Assembly: GCA_964508135.1 (NCBI GenBank)
Contig: CAZDSU010000002.1
Location: 62,001 to 126,000 of the forward strand
Direction of reading: 5' to 3'
Origin: UBA6168 sp964508135
GTDB lineage: Bacteria; Bacteroidota; Bacteroidia; Chitinophagales; Saprospiraceae
Length of the DNA: 64,000 nucleotides
Below the pieces are notes generated by a model. It was given only the letters and a program-made list of their open reading frames with translations. It was not told the DNA's origin and did not search any database. Shown here one piece after another: positions 52,167-59,750 of the stretch. The first letter of the stretch is position 1; each line of letters starts with the position of its first letter. Made by a program: the position numbers and the translations under genes.

Positions 52167-52197
52167 AAAAAAAAACTCCTCCGGGATACCGAAGGAG
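52167..52197 (-). terminator. Terminator after the desaturase gene
   Basis: On the minus strand CTCCTTCGG / CCGGAGGAG-like arms (plus positions 52176-52184 and 52189-52197, eight of nine paired) are followed by a run of nine T residues. It lies about 70 bases after the stop codon of the desaturase gene on that strand. The rest of the 52020-52264 spacer holds no gene. Confidence 0.75.
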
Positions 52198-52264
52198 CTG
52201 TCCACATTTGGTTGAGGGTTTAGGGTTGATTCAGGGACACAGTAAAAAACAGCTTGAACTCGCT

Positions 52265-53356
52265 TTAATTTTTGATGATAGTGATTGGGAAATTTGTTGT
52301 GCCACTCACGTCAATTTTAACGGAAACTTTTTCATGGATTTTATTCCCATCAATCTTAGGAATATTGTGTAATTGACATTGCTTCAATTCGCTTAGACTT
52401 AGCATCTTGCCCTGCTCAGTATCCCAAATTTTAAGCCTCAAGCAAGCTCTTATGTCTTTCCAGTACAGGGATGTAGTTTTTGCTTGTTGAAACTCCGGAA
52501 ACTTTGCCATCACTGCTGGTAAGCAATAAAAAGGTATTCTACTATTGATATGATGAATATGGTGGAAGCCGATATTGCCTGTTACCCAACGCATAAACCG
52601 ACCCATTACCATATAGCTTGATGACTCAAGTGCGGCATGTTCATAAGCCCAGTGTTCTTTGGACTCAAAGGTAACGTTGGGAAAATTATGCTGTGCATAA
52701 AACAGATAGGCACCAAACCCAAACGTAAGAAAACAAGGCAAAATTAGAGATAAAAAAAGCGATGCTATTCCGCCATGCCAGACAAGGCAGCTTCCTAAAA
52801 TAACATGAAGCACTAATGCAAGCAGGGCATCAATATGTTGTTTGGGTTTACTCATCAGTGGCTTAACGCACATGCCGTATAAAAAAACCGTACAGTATCC
52901 AAATATAATGGTTATTGGGTGTCGAGCACATAAGTATAAAAACTGTTCTCTCCTACTTGCATTCAAAAACTGGTTTTTGGTAGCAACCGGGAAAGAACCA
53001 ATACTTGCACTATACAATTTTGAATTATGATTATGGTGATAATCATGGCTCCGTTTCCAAATGCTATTGGGTGCTAAAGTAAACAAACCAAAAATATAAA
53101 AAATCACTTTTGCCAAAGTAGAATTTCTGAGAATAGTATGATGAAGATAGTCGTGATAAATGACGAACATTCTGGTAAATACAAATGCCGTACACAGGCT
53201 GCATACAATTCGGAGACCCCAATTAAGATTCCAATAAGTGCCCATAAACATCAATGTAAGCAGCACCAATGTGCTGACAGTATAAAGCCAACTTTTAGTA
53301 CGGTCTTCTTTTGCGAATGACCTTGTAGCCATTATCAAGTTTTTTCCTGTCCCCAT
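52265..53356 (-). CDS. Membrane fatty acid desaturase
   Basis: The 363-residue protein has the three histidine boxes of di-iron desaturases: HDYLHH (68-73), HDYHHNHN (104-111) and GFHHIHHINSR (about 265-275). Two pairs of membrane helices separate them. It inserts a double bond or hydroxyl in an acyl chain, possibly of an unusual lipid, because the neighbouring upstream gene on the same strand is an alpha-oxoamine synthase. The ATG at 53356 lies 17 bases after that gene's stop codon. Base composition is lower in G+C than in most of the window. Confidence 0.88.
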   Translation of the reverse strand: MGTGKNLIMATRSFAKEDRTKSWLYTVSTLVLLTLMFMGTYWNLNWGLRIVCSLCTAFVFTRMFVIYHDYLHHTILRNSTLAKVIFYIFGLFTLAPNSIWKRSHDYHHNHNSKLYSASIGSFPVATKNQFLNASRREQFLYLCARHPITIIFGYCTVFLYGMCVKPLMSKPKQHIDALLALVLHVILGSCLVWHGGIASLFLSLILPCFLTFGFGAYLFYAQHNFPNVTFESKEHWAYEHAALESSSYMVMGRFMRWVTGNIGFHHIHHINSRIPFYCLPAVMAKFPEFQQAKTTSLYWKDIRACLRLKIWDTEQGKMLSLSELKQCQLHNIPKIDGNKIHEKVSVKIDVSGTTNFPITIIKN

Positions 53357-53373
53357 AATGTAGTATCATATAA

Positions 53374-54717
53374 TTATTGAGGAATCGTTTCTCTTACCAT
53401 CACTTTTTCTGATGCCTCTGATTGTGCGATGGCATTGCACAAAACATCATGTCCTTTGTCCAACTGTTCAAGGGTCATGCCTGCTGTTACTGTCATCCTG
53501 ACCCGGGTTTGTTTTCTCGCTACAATTGGATAAGGAAAACCCGTGGCCAACACACCATTCATACCCATGATGCGGGCGACATCCAAGACCCGATTATGGT
53601 TGCCCAAGATAACCGGGAAAATAGACGTTTCGGCATTGCCGATATTGAACTTGTTGGCCTTTAGTTTTGATTTGAAGTAACGGATGTTGCGCCAAAGATT
53701 TGCCCTTCGTTCCGAGTCTTCTTTGATGACTCGAATGGATTCAAGTGCAGCGGCCATGGCAGGTACGAATGGAGCCGTCGTGAAAATATAAGGCCGACTG
53801 CCAAACCGCAAGTAAGTGACCAACGCTTTGCTGCCCGTCACAAAACCGCCTGCGCTGCCAATGGATTTGCTGAAAGTGCCGACGAGGATGTCAATGGTAT
53901 CGGGCGGCATATTGAAGTGGTCGGCCATGCCCAGGCCGTTTTTCCCCAACACCCCGAAGGCATGTGCCTCGTCCACCATTAACAGAGCACTATATTTTTT
54001 GCAAAGCCCAGCAATTTCAGGGAGGTTGGCAATGTCGCCATCCATCGAAAATACGCCATCCGTGACCACGACCATATTGCTGTATTGTCGCTTAGCTCTG
54101 CTGAGGGTTGACTCCAGCGATTGCATATCATTGTGCAAGAAAAACAACTTGTTGCGGCACTCCACCCCATCCATGATGCTTGCATGGGAGAGCATGTCGA
54201 GAATGGCCACATCATTTTTACGAAGCACTGCATTAAGCACGCCAGTATTTGTCATAAATCCAGTAGGATAGACCAAGGCTCCCTCATACTCAAAAGTGTC
54301 TGCAATTTCCGCCTCTAAGTCCACCTTCATTTTGGTGCGGCCAGCGGCATTGCAAGAAGCTCCTGAACCTGCTCCGTACTGCCTGAGTGCATCCATTGCT
54401 GCTGCTATTACCCTTGGATGCTGGCTCATATTTAAGTAGTCATTGCTGCTAAAATTGACCATTTTAACCAAGCCATTTGTAGAAGGGTCAAATACAGTAC
54501 GTTCGGTACCCACACCGTCAATAGCATACCGACGGTTTGCCGTCATGCAGTGTACGTCTGCATCTTCGATATAGCTATTCAAAATGTCAAGCCGGTCAAT
54601 AATGCTCAATGCATCCAATCGGGGGTCAATCTGCACATCGAACAGGGTGTATTTCCGGGAATCAATCTTGTTGTTTTCGGAAAGTTGAAAGTTTGGATAT
54701 TCGTCAAGTAGGTTCAT
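53374..54717 (-). CDS. Alpha-oxoamine synthase (PLP enzyme, KAPA synthase/serine palmitoyltransferase group)
   Basis: This 447-residue PLP-dependent enzyme condenses an amino acid with an acyl-CoA or acyl-ACP. The PLP site is Lys284 in TFSKSIGSAGG, with Asp249 and His252 in DEAHAFGVLG and His178 in SHASIMDG. The substrate-binding stretch (GAGSGASCNAAGRTK) differs from that of classic BioF, Kbl and SPT. An N-terminal extension of about 80 residues precedes the catalytic core. Next to a desaturase gene, it might make a sphingolipid- or sulfonolipid-like base. The substrate is inference. Confidence 0.85.
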   Translation of the reverse strand: MNLLDEYPNFQLSENNKIDSRKYTLFDVQIDPRLDALSIIDRLDILNSYIEDADVHCMTANRRYAIDGVGTERTVFDPSTNGLVKMVNFSSNDYLNMSQHPRVIAAAMDALRQYGAGSGASCNAAGRTKMKVDLEAEIADTFEYEGALVYPTGFMTNTGVLNAVLRKNDVAILDMLSHASIMDGVECRNKLFFLHNDMQSLESTLSRAKRQYSNMVVVTDGVFSMDGDIANLPEIAGLCKKYSALLMVDEAHAFGVLGKNGLGMADHFNMPPDTIDILVGTFSKSIGSAGGFVTGSKALVTYLRFGSRPYIFTTAPFVPAMAAALESIRVIKEDSERRANLWRNIRYFKSKLKANKFNIGNAETSIFPVILGNHNRVLDVARIMGMNGVLATGFPYPIVARKQTRVRMTVTAGMTLEQLDKGHDVLCNAIAQSEASEKVMVRETIPQ

Positions 54718-54916
54718 ATTGTGGTAATGGTTTAAATATTCGACTTAGGAATGTAGAGAAATGAGATGTACTAAATACAACCGCCTGCTTTGCATATAGT
54801 CCATCTTGTAAGGTATCATGCTTTAAAAATGGTTTTTTCCCACCAGGCAGCAATCGAACTACGTTCAATGGACTAAAGTATAAAGCAATAGCATGTATGC
54901 CTTTTTATAGTTCAAA

Positions 54917-55029
54917 CTAATAGTTTTGTGCAAATCGAATTTGCCCCTCCTCGCCGCCTCCGGCGGCTCGTCGGGGGAGACGGGTTGGGGCGTTCCGCCC
55001 CAAACCCCTGTTTGCACAAAACCTATTAG
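54917..55029. repeat. GC-rich structured element in an AT-rich spacer
   Basis: Outer arms CTAATAGTTTTGTGCAAA (54917-54934) and its near-complement at 55011-55029 close a stem with one bulged base. Inside are two GC-rich hairpins: GCCGCC/GGCGGC around 54953-54967 and TTGGGGCG/CGCCCCAA around 54985-55002. The fold is like a three-way junction. It is not a gene. It lies in the 54718-55052 spacer between the synthase and the sigma-like gene, which otherwise holds no feature that I can support. Confidence 0.7.
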
Positions 55030-55052
55030 CGCAGCGTATACTTCATTCTCTA

Positions 55053-55454
55053 TTACTCAATATATTCAATGGGAGGTTCCTCATTTGATGGCAACCCTTC
55101 ATTTTTAGAAGTGCTACTGCGGCATCTGTCAAGCCAGATATATCGAACCATGCCGAAATAATATCCTTTCAAAGTATTCTTCTCCTTGCATTTTCCTTCT
55201 CGTATGTTCCGTTCAATAATGGATAGGGCCTCCTGCATTATCACTTTGGCCTTTGTCGTCGTGTCGCCATGGTTCACCAGCCATTTTTCTATTTTTTGTC
55301 GTAACAAGTGGTCATCGTTAATGGATTTTAATGCAAGAGCAAGATTGGTTTCTTCTTCATCGTTACTTGCCAGCACAACTGGAGGTTTCTGCTTCATGGC
55401 ATATTGAGCTTTAATTAACCTGACAAAAAGGTTTTTTAGGGTTAACTTGGACAT
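55053..55454 (-). CDS. Sigma-70 region 2-like protein, apparently truncated
   Basis: This 133-residue product's middle part (AKVIMQEALSIIERNIREGK, then NTLKGYYFGMVRYIWLDRCRSS) resembles ECF sigma factor region 2, with the LKGYYFGMVRYIWLDRCR helix in place. Region 4, needed to recognise the -35 element, is missing; the protein ends at EYIE soon after. It may be a degraded sigma gene or a short regulator. Longer starts at 55472 are possible. Confidence 0.5.
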   Translation of the reverse strand: MSKLTLKNLFVRLIKAQYAMKQKPPVVLASNDEEETNLALALKSINDDHLLRQKIEKWLVNHGDTTTKAKVIMQEALSIIERNIREGKCKEKNTLKGYYFGMVRYIWLDRCRSSTSKNEGLPSNEEPPIEYIE

Positions 55455-55568
55455 AAGAATAACTGTTGCCATCAATCATGCATGTTGTGGCGGTGGTTAT
55501 AAAGGGAATAAGCTGGTAATTATTTGTTTAAAAAGTGCTTTTAGGGTATAGCAATAGGTTGTTCAAAA

Positions 55569-55985
55569 TCAAAACACGTCAACGTCCACTGTTGCAACCG
55601 AATCCATTGCATTTGCATTTACATTTATTGTTATTCTAAGGTTGGAAGTTTCTGAATAAATACTATCGCCACATACACTTGCAAGCTTAGCCATGACCTG
55701 TCCGGTGGGATTCCAGGGAATGCTTTGGGTATGAGTGGTAGTACTTATCACTAGGCTGGGCAATGCGGTGCCGTTCTTTGTTGTCAAGTCGAGCTTATAA
55801 TTGCCAGCGCTGTTGGCATCCCATGTGTAATTCAACAACAAGTCGCCTGTGGCACTGTCAATTGTATGACTGACATTAAAGTTGGTCGGCTTTGGGCAAG
55901 TGCCGCTGCAAGCCCAGAAGGTTGCAAAAATCATTACTGAGAAAACAGCTTTGAAGCAGGAAGAAAGTTGAAAAGTCTTGTTCAT
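55569..55985 (-). CDS. Small lipoprotein with a fibronectin III-like domain
   Basis: The 138-residue product has a lipoprotein signal (AVFSVMIFATFWACSG). A beta-rich domain follows, with LLLNYTWDANSAGNYKLDL and HTQSIPWNPTG that resembles a fibronectin type III fold. The frame extended to 56219 overlaps the opposite gene and was rejected. Function unknown. It is divergent from the helical-protein gene at 56105. Confidence 0.7.
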   Translation of the reverse strand: MNKTFQLSSCFKAVFSVMIFATFWACSGTCPKPTNFNVSHTIDSATGDLLLNYTWDANSAGNYKLDLTTKNGTALPSLVISTTTHTQSIPWNPTGQVMAKLASVCGDSIYSETSNLRITINVNANAMDSVATVDVDVF

Positions 55986-56030
55986 TTTGTTTTGAATTAA
56001 GTGTGTTAAAAATTCTTTGTCAAAGGTGGC

Positions 56031-56038
56031 TAATTTTG
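56031..56038 (+). promoter_or_regulatory. Possible -7 promoter element before the helical-protein gene
   Basis: TAATTTTG matches TAnnTTTG and lies 67 bases before the ATG at 56105. No TTTG stands at the usual distance upstream, so the support is weak. Confidence 0.3.
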
Positions 56039-56104
56039 ACCCAAGTTTGCAATTACAATTTCTGCAAATTGTCCCCCGAAAATAAAATCGCCAGTAAACG
56101 CAGT

Positions 56105-57592
56105 ATGAAACAGACCAAACTGATAAGGTTACTTGAGAAAATGACAACATCGGCAATGGGCGGTGTGACGGTTGTGGACAAGCCATCAGTGCGAGAAATC
56201 GCTCAATTTCTCGTCTCACCCTATTTCAACACCAATGCATTGGTTATCAAGTTATTTGACTGGCTCTGCAAATTTGCTCCCGATTTTGAGGAGGACAGCC
56301 TGTGCGAGGAGGCTGCCTTCAAGCACCTGTTCCCTGGGGAACCATTTGAAGAGGCCAAACTCCGCAAACTGCGCTCAAAGCTGCTCAAGTTGCTCGAAAC
56401 CTATGTGCATGTGAAGGCCAGCATGGGCAACGAGTTTCAGCAGGATTTATCCCTCCTCCGGTTTTTTGACAAGCAAAATCTGCTGCACGATTTCGACCTC
56501 CATGCGGCGAAGATGGAACAGGCGCACCTGCACCGACCCGTCATGGATGGTGCTTTTTTTCTTGACCTCTATCAGCTTGAAGATGCCATCAGCCGTATGA
56601 AAAGCGGCAAGTCCGATGATTTTGTGACGGATGTCAATTTTCAGGCTGCTTCCGAGTCACTGGACCTCTTTTACCTAACGCATAAGCTCATGTATGCCAG
56701 CCTGATGGCGAACCGGGGAAAGGTGCTCGGCGGCAGGTTCGCTTTTGATTATGGCCTACTGCCCAGTCTGCTCCCCGATGCGGCGCAGGCAATGGCAAGA
56801 CATGCGGCCTATGCCGATGTACTTGGCCTTTGGCTCAATGCTTATCATCTGCTCACCTCCGATGATCCCTCCGACATCGCAACGCATTATCACAAACTGA
56901 AAAACAGGGTACTCGAACTGGGTAGCCGCTTGTCGGTGCCAGACCTCTCCCTGCTCAGTGTTTTTTTGTTGAACAACATCAAGAAGGTGTTTGTGGACAA
57001 GGAGCGACGCTATGAAGAGCAGTTTACCTGGTACAAATTACTGGTGGACAGCCACGTGTATGAGCAAGGGGCGGTGCTCACACCAGGCATGTACAAAAAC
57101 ATAGTGACGCTCGCCTTGCTGGTCGAGGAAACAGACTGGGCGACTCAGTTCATGGAAAACAACAAGCAAATGCTGCCTGTGACAGATAAGAGTTACGACC
57201 TTTGCCAGGCTATGGTTCACTTTGCAAAGGCCAACTACACCGCTGCGCTGGAGATGCTGGAAGGCCCCAATTCGGTACAACAGGACAACCCTTACAATCT
57301 GGTCATCGAAAAACGGATACGATTGAAAACCTATTTTGAGATGAAGGATGACTTCCGCTTTGAAGCCCTACATGACAGCTTTTCCACCTGGCTGTCAAGG
57401 AACCAACACATCGTTGCAAGGGACTACCTCATGGCCAACAGGCACTTCCTCACGCTGGTCCAGGAACTGCACAAGGCACGCTTCGAAAAGGCCAAAAAAC
57501 GCCTACGCAGCATCAAGGCCAAGGTGCAGGCGAACGGTGAACTTCCCGAATGGAAGTGGTTACTCAAGAAAGTGGGGGAGATGGACAAATGA
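56105..57592 (+). CDS. Helical protein of unknown function
   Basis: The 495-residue protein has no family I can name. It is rich in leucine and charged residues, with TPR-like helix pairs (ALEMLEGPNSVQQDNPYNLVIEKRI, FEKAKKRLRSIKAKV), and a start MKQTKLIRLLEKMTT. No signal peptide or membrane helix is seen. The long upstream frame to 56003 was rejected because it overlaps the promoter region of the divergent lipoprotein. It is followed directly by a short relic that resembles its own C-terminal part. Confidence 0.75.
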   Translation: MKQTKLIRLLEKMTTSAMGGVTVVDKPSVREIAQFLVSPYFNTNALVIKLFDWLCKFAPDFEEDSLCEEAAFKHLFPGEPFEEAKLRKLRSKLLKLLETYVHVKASMGNEFQQDLSLLRFFDKQNLLHDFDLHAAKMEQAHLHRPVMDGAFFLDLYQLEDAISRMKSGKSDDFVTDVNFQAASESLDLFYLTHKLMYASLMANRGKVLGGRFAFDYGLLPSLLPDAAQAMARHAAYADVLGLWLNAYHLLTSDDPSDIATHYHKLKNRVLELGSRLSVPDLSLLSVFLLNNIKKVFVDKERRYEEQFTWYKLLVDSHVYEQGAVLTPGMYKNIVTLALLVEETDWATQFMENNKQMLPVTDKSYDLCQAMVHFAKANYTAALEMLEGPNSVQQDNPYNLVIEKRIRLKTYFEMKDDFRFEALHDSFSTWLSRNQHIVARDYLMANRHFLTLVQELHKARFEKAKKRLRSIKAKVQANGELPEWKWLLKKVGEMDK

Positions 57593-57863
57593 ATAATAGA
57601 CTACCCAGCCAGCCCATCATCGCCAGCACCCTTCAAAGTGCTATCACGGTCGCACTGAAGTTAGGCAAAGTGGAATGGGCTTCCAACTTCCTCGAAGTAC
57701 ATCGCCACCGCCTCGTCGGGGCGGACGACAAATCATAGCTCCCAAGACCCTGGGCAATACCGTCCGTGTGAAGAAACTGATGGATAAGCTAGTCATGCAA
57801 AAGGCGGTGGCAAAGCGGGAATGGCTGCAACAGAAGCTGCATGAACTGATGAAGAAACATTAG
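57589..57863 (+). pseudogene. Relic of a second copy of the helical protein's C-terminal part
   Basis: Two short open pieces in different frames remain. 57589-57738 encodes SAITVALKLGKVEWASNFLEVHRHRLVGAD-type sequence, which resembles NIVTLALLVEETDWATQFMENNK in the gene before it. 57675-57863 ends in AVAKREWLQQKLHELMKKH, which resembles the last helices of that gene. The pieces overlap in coordinates and together look like a tandem copy that lost its first part and its frame. The similarity was judged by eye. Confidence 0.5.
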
Positions 57864-57973
57864 CCTTAAACCACAGAAACCAATATGCTGCAATGCCGTA
57901 TGGAAGCAAAAAGCAATCTGCTGGCTTCCAGTTGTTCAATTAATAATGGCACTACTAGGGCAGGTTAAATCGT

Positions 57974-58858
57974 TTATTTTTCCCAAAGTTCCCACGTATC
58001 TCCAATCCCATTTCCGTTGAAACCTCCGAATAAAACCACACATTGCCGGAGGGTATCAAATGCCATTGCATGATTTGCACGGGCAGTTGGTCCTGAATTC
58101 TGTACCTGCGTCCAATAGTTATCCTGCCATAACCAAGTATCGCCCAAGTAATTCCATGTACTTCTTGTAGCGTCTTTGGGAATGCCTCCGCCAAAAAGGA
58201 TGATGCCTGAAGGAGAGGAAGCTAAACTGTGTGTTTCCCGTGCAGCGGGCCCCATATCGCTTACCTGAGTCCATTCTGTACCATCCCATTCCCAGGTATC
58301 ATTCGGACAGTTTGAACCGCCAAAAAGTATCATTCTTTCACTAACAGTATCATAAGCCATTACAGAGCCGACTCTAGCAGAAGGCCCTGTTTCAGCCACT
58401 TGGGTCCATTCAATTCCATCCCATTCCCAGGTATCCGGCCAGTATCCTTTATTTGCGCCACCAAACAAGACCACTCGGTTGCGCCGTTCATCGTATGCCA
58501 TCACATGGCCCGTTCGAGATGGACCCTGGTCATTCAATTTGGTCCAATCCTGGCCATCCCATGACCAGGTTTCATTAAACCAAATACCAGTGCCCAAATT
58601 TTTATAACCACCGTGCAGGATTACTTTTTCTCCATCAAAGGCAATCGCCGCATTGAACCGATCACTTGGTCCATTTTTGCCCACTTGCGTCCAATACCTG
58701 CCGCTCCAATTCCAAGTATCCGTGCCATCGCCTTTTCCCAAACCCAGATAACCTCCGAAAAGCACAACTCGGTTGCTAACAGCATCAAAGGTCATTGCAG
58801 CCTCATGTCGGGGAGATGGTCCGAAGTTTTGTTTTTGCGTCCAAAGAAACCTGTTCAT
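57974..58858 (-). CDS. Kelch-repeat protein
   Basis: This 294-residue protein has five to six Kelch-type repeats, each with a pattern like RVVLFGGYLG...DTWNW and WTQV...GPSAR. A single beta-propeller is likely. No signal peptide or sorting domain is present in this frame, which is unusual for a Bacteroidota Kelch protein. A start further upstream was not seen, since stop codons precede the ATG. It probably binds a protein or glycan. Confidence 0.85.
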   Translation of the reverse strand: MNRFLWTQKQNFGPSPRHEAAMTFDAVSNRVVLFGGYLGLGKGDGTDTWNWSGRYWTQVGKNGPSDRFNAAIAFDGEKVILHGGYKNLGTGIWFNETWSWDGQDWTKLNDQGPSRTGHVMAYDERRNRVVLFGGANKGYWPDTWEWDGIEWTQVAETGPSARVGSVMAYDTVSERMILFGGSNCPNDTWEWDGTEWTQVSDMGPAARETHSLASSPSGIILFGGGIPKDATRSTWNYLGDTWLWQDNYWTQVQNSGPTARANHAMAFDTLRQCVVLFGGFNGNGIGDTWELWEK

Positions 58859-59191
58859 ACAGTTGTATTAAAAGTGAAAGGAAAAAACAAAGAACTTGAA
58901 TTAAATTGAGCTTTGCAAACTAGCTTTAGCAGGGTCTCCCGGTGGCTAGCTGGCGTCCAGTCACCCGCTGAGTTTGTGTCCTGTTTTTGGGTTCGAACCA
59001 GCAGGTTGGATAATCCGCTCATTTGGAAAGTCAGCCCCATTCACACAACTCCAACATAGGACATTTTTAGGAGCCATATCTGTTAGCTTTTTTACCTTTG
59101 AGCATAGTTTTAAGGGCAGGTGTCCACAAAAAGAAACCTGAACAACTTGGAACAATTATTAGTAAACCCACCATGACTTGAATAGCAGCAA
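58859..59191. other. Spacer of 333 bases without a supported feature
   Basis: The stretch holds short open frames only. A GGGTTCGAACC sequence at 58989-58999 looks like a tRNA T-loop but no cloverleaf can be built around it. No terminator or promoter stands out. Confidence 0.6.
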
Positions 59192-59691
59192 ATGATTAAA
59201 TCCAAATTTCGACTATGGTCCGTTTTCCCGCTTGTACTGGCAATATTCTTGGCCGGATTTTTTTTCTTAATACTGCATGAAGTGTTGCATGAAGTGATAC
59301 CTGAAGCGCTTTATATTTATAGTATCCTTTTTGTGGTGATTACCGTTGCTTGGGTTTGGTCAGTGTTTGGGGAATTAAGAACCAAAGTTATTGCAGTAAC
59401 GATAGAAGAAGATTCCATCATGGTTAGAAGTCTTATTGGAATTGGTTCAGTCAAATCATTCAATCATTCGCTTTGAGTGAATTTGACGGATTTGCCACGT
59501 CAATGCTGGAGTCCAACTATGCTGAATATGAATACTTGTATTTGATAAAAGGCATCAAAAAGATGGTGAAAATATCTACGTTTTATCACCAGAATTACCT
59601 TGAGATGAAGCAATATTTAGCAACTAAGGTGAAATATTTGGGCGATATACCATTCAGTATGTCGGATGAATTTAGGGAAATATTCCAATGA
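59192..59691 (+). pseudogene. Membrane protein gene split by a frameshift
   Basis: The first part (59192-59476, 94 residues) has two membrane helices (about 10-30 and 42-60) and then LRTKVIAVTIEEDSIMVRSL. It stops after FNHSL. The second part (59473-59691) continues in another frame with SEFDGFATSMLESNYAEYEYLYLIKG and a soluble end. Joined, the two read like one membrane-anchored protein with a PH-like soluble domain. The frame change falls at TCGCTTTGAG. It may be a real mutation, a sequencing error, or a rare programmed shift. Confidence 0.6.
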
Positions 59692-59750
59692 AATGGGCCG
59701 AGCGACTTGCGTTGCCCGGCCCATTCAATTTCGTTACAAATATGAGCTTC

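Noticed and set aside
58989..58999. GGGTTCGAACC resembling a tRNA T-arm
   Set aside because: No acceptor, D or anticodon arm can be formed around it.
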